A DNA stretch of 64,000 bases from Porpolomopsis calyptriformis. Taxonomy: Eukaryota; Basidiomycota; Agaricomycetes; Agaricales; Hygrophoraceae. This document shows positions 42,301 to 55,448 of this stretch, piece by piece (position 1 is the stretch's first letter; each line of letters starts with the position of its first letter). The translations under genes were made by a program, and so were the position numbers. The notes below the pieces were generated by a model. It did not search any database and was not told where the DNA came from. It worked only from the letters and a program-made list of their open reading frames with translations. The stretch is from contig OX621169.1 in NCBI GenBank assembly GCA_951640195.1, positions 682,001 to 746,000 on the forward strand, read 5' to 3'.

Positions 42301-43215
42301 CACGACGTTTAATTCTACTTCGTGTAAAACGTATCGCCGAGTGACAGGGTTCAAGTTGCTCGATTTGAACACAGTAGTAATATGGCTTTCTGGCCGACTT
42401 GTCACCAAGAACTTCAATGGGAAGAGTTCGTCGGCATGATGAGAGAGTGACGACAAGATCACTGAGGCCATCCCGGCTTCCTTGCACTCGTCAAGTGCAT
42501 CCAATACAATAACGCATGGAGAGATCGAGTTTTTGAGTACGCGAAGGGGCTTTATGATGAGCTCTTGAAGTTGATACGGAGGTGTGGTATAGCCAATGCT
42601 GGGATTTGATTTCAAAGCGCGAGTAACCTCCGCTCTGAATAAATCGCTCGAGACCCCGAGCTGGTAGGCGATGCTGGTGAAGATCAGATTTGGGTTGCTG
42701 CAATCGGCATCGTCCCGCGAGCAAAAGAAGCTCGCGCCAAGCACACCATGCGTGCTACACTCCTCGGCAACAGAGTAAGCAATCGTTGTTTTCCCCGTCC
42801 CAGCCGATCCGTTGATCCAAAACACACACGTATCCACCTCAACAGTATCACCATCCCCATTCAGAACCGGAGCATGATGAGATTGAGAATCGCGAATACC
42901 AATCCAGCCAAAAATCTGATCAAGAATCTCGGCCCTTGTACCTTGTAAACATCGTGCTCGTCCTTTGCAATTGAAAGGAGAAAGGAGGGCATATGGGAGG
43001 CGTTCACCTAGAATGGCACAGTCATTTCAATATATATCGCTTTTTGCGAGCGCAGTGGCAGACGAAATCACCGTCCACACTGGTCCCTGCTCGAGGGTGC
43101 CAAACTCACCTTGCGGATAAACATAAATGTTTGGGTTGTTGAAGTTGTACTGATCGCCCTCGACAGCGTTGAATGTGCTGCCGCGGAACTGAGTGGAAGG
43201 TAAAAGCGTGGCCAT
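39353..43215 (-). CDS. NACHT-WD40 NOD-like receptor, copy 3 (intact)
   Basis: Exons 43215-43110, 43007-41445 and 41367-39353 total 3,684 nt, giving 1,227 aa. Exon 2 has exactly the same length (1,563 nt) as in copy 1. The N-terminus MATLLPSTQF...FNAVEGDQYNFNN matches the short first exon of copies 1 and 2. P-loop GSAGTGKTT, Walker B VIVLDALDE, a helical linker, 12 WD40 repeats and the same C-terminal tail (FGTEDGRVITIDF) follow. Units 1-2 are near copies of units 5-6, a sign of block duplication. Intron 2 has a better donor (GTATGG) and branch site (CTGAC) than in copy 1. It lies tail-to-tail with a protease fragment and 124 bp from the 3' end of PRI2. Confidence 0.88.
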
Positions 43216-43339
43216 GAGGTGAAGGTGAAGGCGAACGATAATTGATAAATAATTGGCACTTTCGTAAAAAGAAGGACGTGTGCACGGACCACTACCAACA
43301 GGCACAGCTTTGAGAGGTTAAATATATTGTACTGGTACA

Positions 43340-45231
43340 TCAGTCAAGAACCATGTCATTAGCTGAGCCCGCATTGATTCCTTCAAGTTTTGCCCTCTCC
43401 AACTCCCTGCTTTTGGTAGCATATTGGTTCGGATGTGCAACACTCTCCCCTTCGCCTACCCCATCCCCCTTCTTAACCCCATAACCACCATGGGTGATCT
43501 CGAAAACCCGTGTACACGCAAGATTGTAGTGTCCCGACTGAGCCGCGTTCATAATCTCTGGTAGATGTTCTATGCTCAGGCCCTGCGAAGAATAAGAAGA
43601 GAGCAGCGCGGTTTGCAGATTGTCCGGCGAAAAATGTCGAAATGGGCAGCCGTGAGAGTCGGAAGATTCTGGCTGCTGACCCATGATAATTTGCTGGCAA
43701 CTAACCAGGTTATTGTCCCATTGTCAAACCCCGATAGACATCAACGAAGAAGATTTGAGATTGACCTTTTCGCGGCATAATTAGCACGCTTCCCTTCTAA
43801 ACCGAATGAATGTCGGATGTTGTACTTGTGTTCCTTGTTGAACCTGTCCTCGGTCACTTTACCACCAATAAACGATTTCCGCCAGAATGCGACCGCCTCG
43901 TCTATCGATACTCCCAGTACCTGACGGAATTTTGACAAGCATGATAAACAAAGCTCGTGACAACATTGACAATCATTCAGTCACCTTCAGAAAGAGGCCA
44001 TACTGCAGCCGCCCAAAATGTTTTAGATGGTGATCCCTGTTCAAACACGCGTGAAGATGACGCATACAAATTGGGAAGTGTTTCCGGGAGAGGCCATCCA
44101 CCATCTCCGCCTTGATTTCCTCGGAGCTACCATCAATAGGGGCCTCACACCATTCCGGCGAGATACCAACAAGGAAACCCTGAGAGAGGTTCGTTAAAAT
44201 TGGTACGAGACGCGAATCTTCGTCAAAGCGAGGAAGAAACCTGGCTGTCACCTATTTCGGTGGTCAGAAGAAGTGGTGGGAAAGAGGACTAGCGGTTGAA
44301 ACTCACTTGGAGAGCGTTCATCAAATTCGTTTCAAATTCCTGGAAAACTATACTGGACTGCTCTCGAGCGGGAACGTATGCCCAGCCTCCCTTCAAAAAT
44401 ACTTTTCTCTTTTCCACCAAATCTGGGACTCGGGTCCATTTTACCTGTGTAATTCAAGTCAAAAATAAATAACACTAGGGTGATTCAGCGCTCACCTTGA
44501 AAAATTTGTCGAAAGATTTGTCATTGTCTCCTTTGGGAGGCGAGGCCGCAAGAAGCTCTTTGTGGTACAAATCCTTCTCTGCTTTATCGACCTGCACAGG
44601 GTTTACAAAAGTCGTGAGGTGATTATCCTAAGTCAAACTTACAGGTATCCAATTAAAATCTCTGGAGTTCAAGAAAGCTTCCCGCTCTAAGATGCCATCC
44701 GTATCATATCGCACTCGAAATAACGTAGTTTCAGCTTTGACAAATCTTCGCCGCAAGTCCTCACTGAGGCAGGTGTCACCTCGATCAATCTAAGGGGGAA
44801 AAACTTCAAAGCGTTGTGGACTCACGACCGACAGAACGCAAGCCTCAGAACGAAGTGTCCCAAATGGTCTTTCCTACGCTCACTCTCTACATCCACGTCA
44901 ATGGCAGTGTTGCTGTTCAGTGTCAAGTACTTTTTGCAATGGGTTGTCGTGACAGCTTTCAGTTCGTCCCATGACCGATTGCGAGCGAAGGAGGATTCGA
45001 TCTCGGAAAGAATACGGAGACGGTCCAAGGCGCATGTTTCAAACTCTTCGAGGGTAACATCATCAAGAGGCGGTTGATCGTAGCTGTGCGCGAACTGAAA
45101 TCAGATCTTCTTTTCGAGCCAGAATAGACAACTTGGAATGCGGACAAGTTAAGCCTGTAAGGGTACTTGATGAAGGAGTGAACCTGAACCTGTCCACCCT
45201 TTTCTTTGCTTGCGGAGGTTCCTTTGAACAT
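43340..45231 (-). CDS. PRI2: DNA primase large subunit
   Basis: Starts MFKGTSASKEKGGQ at 45231 and is split by many short introns. Recognisable parts: YPYRLNLSAFQ, the N-terminal helical domain (FETCALDRLRILSEIE), the segment CMRHLHACLNRDHHLKHFGRLQYGLFLK, FGLEGKRANY, DSHGCPFRHFSPDNLQTALL and LACTRVFEITHGG. Together these supply four candidate Cys ligands for the C-terminal 4Fe-4S cluster of Pri2/PriL. The protein works with Pri1 and DNA polymerase alpha to make RNA-DNA primers. It lies directly downstream of the large disordered-protein gene (same strand, 138 bp apart). Confidence 0.88.
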
Positions 45232-45369
45232 TGGGTGACAACATATATACAGCACAGTTTTGTTTGGCGCGATTGGAAGCGGGTGGCGTGACCGTGGTGT
45301 TGTGGCGCAGCTCAGCTCAGTATAGCAAATAGAATAAAGTACAGTTCTGAGGCGATATACGTGCTAAGT

Positions 45370-48300
45370 TCACTCGGCAACATCAAAAACGACGCCCGGA
45401 CGACGCCTTCTCCCAGTTCCACGACCTACCATCTCAGCTTCCTCTCGGTTCCTCCACTCCCAAGCAGCAACAACCGGATCACGCATAGGCGGAAGCTGTG
45501 GCGTTTGGCTTAGCATTGATGCCGTAGGCGAGCCAACAACCGTATTTGCCTGAAAAGAGTCAGTGGACTGTGGTCAAGACAATGAGGACGTTATGACCCA
45601 CAGCTGTTCCATCCAATGCTTCCAGTGACGCGGCTGAGACAGTGCGATATCTTCTTGCCGATAGGCGAAATGGTGTAAACACTGTATTAGGACTCATGCG
45701 GCCTGATGGCATTGGTTCAGGGATCGGAACAGGGACAGTGATAGGTGCGGGAGCCTTGGCTCTGACCCCCGAGGACGCAGCACCTGTGGGAGCGGAAACT
45801 GAAGTTGGTTTGGACGAAGGCCGGGGTTCAGGACGTGGATCGCTCCGCTCAAATGTCTTTGCGGAACTGGTTGGGTACCACATTTCACGGGGTGTCGAAT
45901 CAGGGATTCGTCCCCGAGAGATGTTCAAGGCATTGCTTTTCTTGCGCGAGTCCTGATCTCGCTGGGACGATGAGGTAGCTGGCCCGGACATACCCGACGA
46001 TGCTGGTTTGGTGTATATCGGCGGCGGGTTTGACGGAGTGGCCTTGTATAGAGCCTCCGAGTCACTCGACGTACTCCCGTCTAATGGCGGCCTTTTGGTC
46101 GAGGGAACATGTAGTGACGCCGGAGTGCGTGTTGAATTCGTCATGACTTGCGAAGCGGAAGCTGAATAAGATTGCGATAGATTATGTGAGGCTGTAGATA
46201 ATTGAGTGCGAATCAATGTTGGTTGTGATTGCGACGTGGGTATTGGTCCGGATGTAGAAGTTAACGATACATTAGGTTGATGTTGAGTATTGATCGAAGA
46301 GGATTGAAATGAAGCGTAGGGATACATAGATGGTCGAGAGCGATCTGAGTTGACATTTGACAGTGAAGAATTTGGTACAGTGGTGGAAAACGTAGCATGT
46401 GTTGTGTCGCGGGTCCTTGAAGATGAATCACGAGCCTTGGAAATAAGGCGGGTGCCGGGGTATGAAGTAGGAGTCACGTAAGGGCGCTCGGTGGATGCCT
46501 GGCTGCTTGGATAGATACCTTTGGGGTGTTCATACAATCTGGGTGTTGTCGCGGGTACGTGAGAAAAGGAATAAGATTGTACATTCGATTGCAAACGGGT
46601 ATCAGATTGATAGCCATCCTGTGTTCTCCGAGCCGTGGTTGGGATATCGGGGTATGAAGTGGAAGATGGTGGACTGTGTGGTTTGGCAGTGGGGTGGATT
46701 GAGGACGATGTGGTACGTGGCACTTGGGTCTCGGGTAAACGTGGAAGGTTGGATGAAGTAGAAATTGCCAATGAGCGTTCAGCGGGAACTTGGCTACTTG
46801 ATGGGGCTCCTCTGGAATTTTCATATGATTTGGGTGCCGTCGCTGATACGTAAGGCTGAGAAGAAAACAATGTCGACGATTGCAAACGAGAATCAGGTTG
46901 GTAGCCGTTCAATCCCTCCCGCATGGCGGTTGAGGCGTCAGGGAGTGTTGGGAAGGGTGGGGAACTGTGCAGTTTTGAAACAGGGTAAACTGAAGTGGAT
47001 GAGGTGTTGCGATGTGTCGAGACTTCGGGAACGTTTGACAGAACGGGCACGCGGCTATCGGACAACGTAGCGCGATGAATCAAGGGGTTGGTGTTGGAAT
47101 TAGGAGTAGAACACGACACGGGGAGCAAAGACACCGTATCCTTAAGCGGAAGAGTCGAACGAGATGGTTGCTGTTGAGACGCCGCTGCCGGACCTGCCGG
47201 GGGGGTGGATATTTGCCCCGTTGAACGCAAGACCTCGGCTTGAGGATTGACTGAAGCCGAACGTAAGGTGACAGGTGAAGGATCGGAAGAAGGAATTCCC
47301 GGTTCTTTCAAACCATGGTGCGAGCTTGCCATCGAGGGAATGGCTGGGAGTTCCGATTGTCGTATTTGATCGGGTTCTGCATTGCGGGATCGAGGAGGTA
47401 GTGTGGGTGTCGAAGCCGGGGATTCGCGCACAGGCGGGTAGGTACTAGCAGTGGGCTGATTATAGCCACCATATATGCCAGGGCCCCGTGATGGAGCGAT
47501 AGAATGAGATGGATGTGATTGAAGCAAGTTCTCGTCGATGGGAAATCTTGGTGATGTGAGAAATAAAGGTGAAGCGTCTTCTACGGGCTTCTGACGAGCC
47601 GAGGGTGGTTTGGCCTGCTCACGCGAACTCTTGGGTAATGATTGAGAATCCAAGGGGGAGATGTGATGCTCCGTTTTCTGGTCAACAAGATCTCGCTTCA
47701 CAACAGCGGGTATTTGAGAGTCTACTGGCAGGGAAATCTTCACGTCCAACGAGCGCCTTTCGGAAACTTGAGCCAGAGGTGGAGAGGTTTTTGTCGATTG
47801 TGGTGAGGAATTATGAAATTGAGGGGTAACGCGCTCGGAGTAATCGCGCTTTGAACTCCCACCCACCACGAGGACGTCTTCAGAAGCCTTCGGTACTGCG
47901 GTATTGTGAACGTGTGAAGTCGCGTTGTTTGGAGGGTCACCATGGGGAGGAACTGTTCTAGAAGTCAACTGCGTTGGTGGGTCCACTCGTGGAGGTGCTG
48001 GCTTAGACGAGAGCAGCTCAGAAAGTCTCATTTGCAAAGGGGTCATTGGAATCGATTGTGAAACAGGGATTGTGGTCTTGGGAATGGTCACCTCGCAATC
48101 GTTACGCACTACTATCGGAGAGGGCTTAGTAGAATTCTCAGCATGAGGTATCTTCGGAATGGATTGTGAAACAGGAATGGTTGCCTTGGGAGTTGTCACT
48201 TTCTCAGTATCATTGCGAATCTCTGACACTATCATCGGGGATGGCTTGGCGGGAGACTCAGCATAAAGCCTAAATCCCAATAGATGGATTCGAACGTACC

Positions 48301-51300
48301 ACAAATGACCGCTCTTGGTCTCCCGTAGGTCTGCGTGATCTCTGGGGATCAGAACACCTGACAGGCACCACAACATTCGGTTCCACCTGGCTCTCTTCAG
48401 AGGGCTTTGTTTGCTGAGAAGTGTTGGGTATGGACCGCGATGTTGAAGTAGTCATCTTTGAAACAGCGACCGTTTCAGGGTAGTGCACTACAGGTACCGC
48501 TACTGAGGGCAGCTTTGGAAAAATAAAAGACGTTAAAAGACGTTAAGTAAGAAATCAGTGCATGGGCCGATACACACCTCGTTCAGTTTCTCCGGGTCAG
48601 CTACCTTTCTTGGTGGCCCATGAACAGGGCTCTCAAATACCGGACCAACCCTACGCTGGACATGGGCTCCTTCCACAGTTCGACTTGTGGCCGCCATCGT
48701 TTCAGATGAGGCAATATTTGGAGCACCTGTCAAGATAGGAGAACGAGATACAGCAGGTTCATCTCGGCTACGCGCAGACATTCGCGGTTGTGGTGGTGAT
48801 CCCCTAACCTGACCCGTGACATTGTTCACTGGATTGCGTCCACCGTCATCCGGTGTAATCCGCACCGGACGGTCCCTATTCGAATCGGGAGGAGCATTTG
48901 CAACAGCTGGGGGAGGCTGGTTGGAAGTCTTGGTTGAGATGCTCGGCACCTTGGGTGTAACCAATGGAGCAGGAACGAGGTCTTGAGACAGCGAAGCTGG
49001 AATCGGCTTTGTCGGGGCACGAGAAGAAGCAGGTTGCACTGGTGGGCCTCTACTTAGCTGGAGGACTGGGGCATATTCCGCTAAAGGCAAATTAGGGCGT
49101 TCATCGACTTTCGGTGGATTGTTCACAACCTTGGTCACAGCTGGCGGATCCGGAATAAAATGTTGAGGCACTATGGCGGGATTTGTTTTGGCCACGGCAT
49201 TACGAGAAACAGGTTGCCCCTGGAATCCGGTGTGAGAAACGTTGACAGGATCTGGAAATGGCGCTTCAGATCGTCCATCAGTATTAAGTGGGATATTCGC
49301 GATCTTGGGTGCGGGCAGGACAGAAACGGAATGAGTAGGAACCACAAGACGCGTCTCCATCCCCGAATTGAAAGAAACCGATTGTCCCTGTGAACCAACA
49401 TTCCTTTTCGAATAACTGGGAGAGTCGGGTAAGGGTAGATCAGATCTCTCTTCACTCTTGAGTGGATTGTTCACAAGTTTTGGTGGGGGCTGCGGGGTGG
49501 GAACGAAATGCCGAGGGACCGAGGGCGGATGTGATTTCGTCGGAAGATCAGAAGGATCTGGTTGCGTAAGTGAACCAGCGGTCGCATGTGAGACGCCGAC
49601 AACGTTGCGTGTAGGTAGCTCGGGCCGATCTTCAACCTTGAGAGGACGGCTGACAGTATTCGATGTAGGTTGTTGTGGGGGTACGAAATATTGAGGAACC
49701 ACGGAGGGGAGTGATCTGGTCTCAACGCCGCCTGTGATCGGTTGCAAGGGCTGATTGAGATTCACCCGGGAAGCACCGAGAGTGTCGGGCAAGCGCAGCT
49801 CGCTGCGCTCTCCCTGATCTCTCTGTAAGTGTCCAGCATTTGGCGCAGATTGTACCGCAATTGTTGGTTGTATTTGGCTTGTGTGCGTACGGTACTTTTC
49901 GGTCTTCGGCGAGGATTTCGTCGGGTCTTCAGTGCTTGCTTTCAATGGCAAAACGTTGCGTTGGCGTTCGGCAGTATCCACAGAGGAGGTTGGCAACTCT
50001 GTCACAACGGGGGTCGGATCCTGGTTGTTGATTCTGAGATATAGAGACTGTACATCCTTCCTATCCGAGGACGGAAATGTTGTCTTGGTAAATACCACTG
50101 GTGAGGAAGGGCTAGAAGGCACTTTGGCAGCCGCAAGTTGTCGCGGGGATCTATTCTCATCCGGTTGAGGCTGAGATGGCGCCCTGCTAGCTGGTGGTGG
50201 GACATGATGCAATGCATCAGATAAGCCATTTGCAGCCGCGGCTCGCGAAAAAGGTAGAGACGGCAGCGTTGGGTGAAGAAAGGAAGGCGACCGAATGTCT
50301 TGTACCTCAGGCCGCGGAGGGGAGAATGGGGCCTGAGCAACAACCTGATTCATGGCAGAAAGGTTTTGACGAGCGGGAGGAGAAGGGTACATTGTTCCCG
50401 TGTCAGGCAGGGGTAGTTGAGAGGATATGGCTGGGGCGTACGGACGAACCTCGTTGCGGTTAGGGCGATTGTCAGAGGATACTGTGCGAGATGGTGGATA
50501 CACCGACACAACACTTGGTTGAGGAACTACACCAGCTGATGGGGCACGGCTCATAGGGAGGGAAGCTGAGGGATTGGTTTCCGCCACATTAGCATTATAA
50601 GAAGTTAATCGGGACGGCTGTGGTGCTGGTGGAACCTCTGTTTCTGAAGTCATGTTTTTCTTCGTGGAATGTGGAGAGGATTTCGAGGTGTGTGCAGCGT
50701 TATCCAAGCTTCCTAAGGACACTGCTTGTGAGGGGAACACGGAGGCTGAGAGTTGGATAACTGGTGCAAGCGCCGTTCGCACTTCGATAACTGGGCTTGA
50801 AACAACATTGACTTGAAGACTGTTCCCCATCGGAAATATTCCGCGCTGGGCAGGTTCATCAGAGGCCGCATGAACGGACGCGAACAATGGACGAGTTGTT
50901 GCAAAAGGATTTTCCAGGACCTTGAGGCGAGGCGAAGCTGAGGGCTTAGAAATCGGGTTAGAAGTCTGAAGGTCGGAAGGGCCCTGTCCAGCGCGGATAC
51001 TAACAAATTGGGGTACCCCATCCCTTTGTCTGTTCTCTACAGAAATACCAGAATAAGGTATCGAAACGGCCGGAGGGGTATAGTCCGGCGTCTTTGGAAC
51101 TAAGGGAGGCCGTGATTGAGCGGCTGAGACTCTAGACTGTTGATTATAGCGTCAAGAAATCATCTAGTCCGAGAGGGCAAGGTTGGCTTACCTCCTTTGC
51201 AGCCACTGGTTCCTGCAGACGCGTTGTCTTCGCCTGCAAACCTTCGCCTTGGATTCTTTGACCCTGAGGTGCCAAATCGGAAGGCTTGACTTCTTGCATG

Positions 51301-54300
51301 CGAACTGACGGTTCTGTGTGATCTCGGGTACTAGAGGGGTATGGTGAGGTGATACTCAGTGGATAATCTAGCGGTTTGACAATCTGGGGACGCTGCGTTT
51401 GAGAAGGCGAGGTTCTGGGCTGTTCACTAGTGTAAAAAACGAAATTTTAGGCTGGGCAAAGGAGGTTAACTTACCTCTTTCACAAGTGGAGCTTCTTGCA
51501 TCCGTGTGTTCGTCACATGTTGGTTTTCGCCTTGTAATTGGGATGCCGACAAAGAAGGCTTGGTTTCTGGCTTGTGAGTTGGAGGTTCTGTGGCATTCTG
51601 CCGGTTTTGTGAAAGAACATTAGGAGGAGAATCAGGCGGCTTGGAAACCTGGGGAAACTGAGATCGAGACCCTGAAGACCTTGGCTATTCATGTGTAAAC
51701 AACTAGCTTTCGTGCTGGGATCACTAAGTTTGCTTACCTCCTTCGTATTCACTGATTCTTGGACACGGATGTTTGTAGCTTGTGGATTTCGGTCTTGATT
51801 GGTCTGTGCTTGAGGGCCTAACAAAGAGGACTTGTTTTCTGGCACTCGTGAAGAAGATTCCATGTCATTCACACGCATAACGTGGCGATCGGGTAAAGGA
51901 TCATTTGGGGTAGGATCTGGTGGCTTGGAAACCTGGGGACGCTGCGATCCAGAGGCCGAGGTCTTTGACTGTTTAGATATCCATGAGCCGCTAATTCCAA
52001 AAGTAAGACGAAGTTCCCTTACCTCCCTCGCAATTGTAGTTTCGTTCGCGCGAGCGTTCATCACTTGCAAATGTCCGCCTTGGGTTGTCGGCTCTTGAGA
52101 AGCTGTCCTTTCCTCAGAGGCAAATTCGACGCGATTTCCGCGCAGATTGCGGGGATCATGAGGGAGAGAATTCGACAAATAATCTGGCAACTTGGATACT
52201 TGCGGACGCTGCGATCCATAAGTCGATAGTCTGGGCTGTTTGGTTATCCTTCAGTAACTAGCTTCAAGGTTGAGAAACGAAGCTCGCTTACCTCCCTCGC
52301 ATTTGCGGTTTCTTGTGTACGGGTATTTGTCGCTTGTGAATTGCCCCTTTGGCTCGTCGGTTCTTGCGAGGTCGACAAAGAAGCTTTCTTTTCCTCAGCT
52401 CGCAGAGTGTTGGGATCTGGCAAGAGAGAATCTGGCAACTTGGAAACCTGGGGTCGCTGGGGTCGAGAAGCCGGGTTTCTGGGCTGTCCATTCGGGTTCA
52501 GGCGATTTGCTTCCATTTCGGGGGGGGGTGAAACGAGCTTACCTCCTTCATGGGAATACTTTCCGCCATCACAGGATTCACCGCTTGGAACTTTCCACCC
52601 TGGTTTCCGGGTACCTGTGCTAACCCAGACGACTTGTATTCTGACACTGGAGCGGAAGCCTCTGCTTGTCTCCCGCGTAGACTATGGGGGTCAGATGAAA
52701 GAGTAGCTGGCGGCCGATCTGGCACCCTTGACACCTGGGGACGCTGTGGTTGAGAGGCAGATGTTCTAAGCTGTCCATTGGTACTTCAATGATGGTTCCC
52801 AGATTGAATAAAACGAAGCTGACTTACATCTTTTGAAACCATGGTCTCTTGAAACCGGATACTTGGCGCCTGAACATTTCCATTTTGGCTTACCTGTTCC
52901 TGAGCTAGCAACCCAGAATGCTTATTCTCTATCATCTGCGCAGAAAACCCTATCTGATTCCCGGGTATATTACTTTGAGGATCAGGTGGAAGAACATCGG
53001 GTTTGATAATCTGGGGCCGATAGGTTCGAGAAGTGGAGATTCTAGGCTGTTTAGGCTAAGTGACAAGCTTTTAGATTGAGAAGCGAAGCTGATTTACCTC
53101 CCTCACAACCTTAGTGTCTTGCATATAGGAACTCGACGCTTGGAGATTGACGCCCTGGTTTACCTGCTCTGGTGCGGCCGAGCCAAGACGCCTGCTTTCT
53201 GACATATGACTGGTGAATTCCATGTAAATCCCACGTGGATTATTAGGATCGTTCCGTACACGCTGATGTTTATGGTGGTTAGTTAGCATGAAGGAAAGTA
53301 TCCAAATGAGTGACTAACTGGCTCCCTCCATTTGGCACGATCCGTGTCGCTTCCTGACAATGTCGCCGTTGGAAGATCGATCGGATACGAGGCAGACTTA
53401 TCGTGGTATGGTTTGTACGACTTTGCTTCCCTCTCGGATAAACGCACAGGCATTGCTTGAGGAGTAGGGGGCACCACATGACGTTGTGATACCACCGCGT
53501 GATCTGTTGAGGCAGATTGGTGAGTGGGAACGGGAGGGTTTGAGGAAGTGGGGAGCGTCTGCCAAGTGGAAGATGTAGGAAGTGGAAATCGTGAGCGGTC
53601 AGCAGATTGTTGGCGATTCTGACATGTATCAATTATCTAAAGGCATTCCACGAGATCGAGCGAAATCGACTCACCGCTGGGGCGGATGTGGTTACTTCAT
53701 CCGAACGATAGCGTCGGTGTGAAGATGGGACAACATACGTCCGCCTAGCACTGTCAGAGCTGTCGTGGTCCTCGGACCGCAGATCTAGATGGTCTCTTGA
53801 TGGTAGCGGCGGCTTGGACACACGCCGGAAGTCTCCCAGTGGTCGACGTTCTCTTTCTGTTTCTTCCTGCCTCTCAGCGTACCTCTCCCTCTCCTTTGTC
53901 CAGCCCCTCTCTCTAGCCTTGTCCCTCCCTTGAGTTTTGTCCTTCTCCTTGATCCTATCTACCGGCATCGCCCTCTCTTTGTCTCTATACCTGCGATCGG
54001 ACCGATCACCCTCGATCTCTCTATATTTCTCTGGGTCCCTCTCCCGATACCTCTCTTCTTTTGGTGCATCGCCTCCCCCGTATCTCTTGTAATAGTCAGA
54101 GGGGTGTTGCATTGGAGGATTCTGCACTGCGGTCGCGGGTGGGGCAGGCGTGTATGGCCTTGTAGCACTCCGGGAACGCGTGTGATGGGTAGATCTAGGA
54201 CCGTCTTCGAGCCCAGAGATCTGCTCGTAAGAAGATTTTGGGGTGGGCGCAGCAGGGGTACGCTTTTTTAAATGGTCGCGTAGATCACGAATCTCAGGCA

Positions 54301-54727
54301 TGTCCGGTTGCGAGCGCTGCGGCTGTGAACGCCCTTGGTTTTGTGTGTATGTGGGGTAAGACGATTGCGCTGTCGCATTCGTGGGTTGAGTAGGGCGTGT
54401 AGGAGCGTAGCGCGAAGGCGGTCGCACCGCGGAATGGGTGGTTTTGCGCGTCGAGGCCGTTGGTGGAAGAGCAGGATTGGAAGAACTAATTGGTTGATAA
54501 TAGCCTGATGCATCGGGTCGAGAGTTGTGACTAGAATTGTGATGCTTCCCGTCGCCGTCTCGCCAAACGCGGTGTTTTTGGTCGGCGCTTTCGACGGGAG
54601 TTCTATGGTAGGGACGATCAGAGTCAGCCGTTAAGTGGGGGAACCGTATTCTGTTTTGTCCCTTTTGTGTAGAAGGGAAGCTAGGTTGCGAATCGTCTTT
54701 GCCCTCGTGTCGTCGTTGACTGCTCAT
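45370..54727 (-). CDS. Very large disordered protein with duplicated exons, unknown function
   Basis: Starts MSSQRRHEGKDDSQ at 54727 and ends at 45370 with PPMRDPVVAAWEWRNREEAEMVGRGTGRRRRPGVVFDVAE. Roughly 15 exons, 9.4 kb. The first exon (54727-53633) contains a strongly charged R/E/K/D stretch (DRRYRDKERAMPVD, KERERYAERQEETERERR). Exons between 53046 and 51192 are tandem relatives of one another. The two largest exons (about 51148-48533 and about 48300-45600) are P/S/T/Q-rich and probably disordered. The short C-terminal block is the only part that looks folded or constrained. I do not recognise the family. Exon joins in the 48.3-48.5-kb area are uncertain. Confidence 0.7.
51192..53046 (-). 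repeat. Tandem array of seven homologous symmetric exons
   Basis: Exons at 53046-52828, 52770-52543, about 52483-52292, 52235-52023, 51968-51738, 51684-51475 and 51419-51192 each start in phase 0 after CAG or TAG and end in phase 0 with a codon for Glu or Asp followed by GTAAG. Each encodes 64-77 residues starting like PR-x-S-x-S-xxQRPQVSK-x-PD and ending xxQE-xx-x-x-KE. Introns are 52-59 bp and also similar. A diverged unit precedes (53262-53098) and another begins the next large exon (at 51148). Confidence 0.85.
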
Positions 54728-55062
54728 TCAGACGTTTGGGAAGGAATAAAGATGCTATGCCAGGACGTTCTTAATCGGAAGACGGCATGTTGAGAAAAGA
54801 AGGAAACACGCCTTCGAACATGAGGCAGAACGGCACCATGAGATCTCCTGCAGAACATCCGAAACCTAACCTCGTTGAGATCGAAATAAATGATGAGCGA
54901 GACAAACCTCGGCTGGCGACCTCCACTCTCTGGTCTTTGAACGTGCCGCACGTTGACGAGCCTTCGAGCAGCAGTCGAACGCATGTTCACAATCGTAACA
55001 ATCACACCCTAAGCTTCAAAAAAAATGTAAATTAAAGGCGTAAAACCGTAGTTATTAATAAC
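54728..55062. other. Divergent intergenic region, nothing recognised
   Basis: 335 bp between the minus-strand large-protein gene and the small plus-strand gene. It contains an open stretch of 82 codons on the plus strand (54787-55032) with no recognisable features. Confidence 0.4.
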
Positions 55063-55448
55063 ATGAGTAGAAAGTTGCGCGTGGATGTCGAGGGCCTAGA
55101 AGAGTACGATACCTTGAAAGGCCCACATGGGTTCAAATTTCGGCGTGTGGTAGGTACACGCCAATAATTCGTGGTCAGGATATGTTTGCCAGAAGTGCAA
55201 AACGAGAGATGGAGCTCATTAGTCGTCATACGCAGCAACGGGCTGTGCTGAAGGAAGAGTACCCCACCGCTCAGTCTCAGGACGAGACCCGGGCAATGGA
55301 CGACTGCTTCCTCGCAGGTTGATGTTACACGATTTTGACTCATTACCGACAGTAAGACAGCAAAGATGCTGTTGAGAACAGAAACGTTCCCCTGTCGAGA
55401 CAATTTAAGGATCGTGTGGTGGAGAGGTACTGCCCAATATCTTTCTGA
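55063..55448 (+). CDS. Small hypothetical protein
   Basis: ATG 55063 followed by three exons (55063-55149, 55179-55317, 55357-55448) gives about 105 aa, starting MSRKLRVDVEGLEEYDTLKG and ending RQFKDRVVERYCPISF. It is charged, helical in character and lacks a signal or membrane segment. The first intron is only 29 bp, which is very short, and the last acceptor is a choice between two AGs, so the model is tentative. I do not recognise a family. The opposite-strand frame here (55032-55556) looks like its shadow. Confidence 0.4.
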
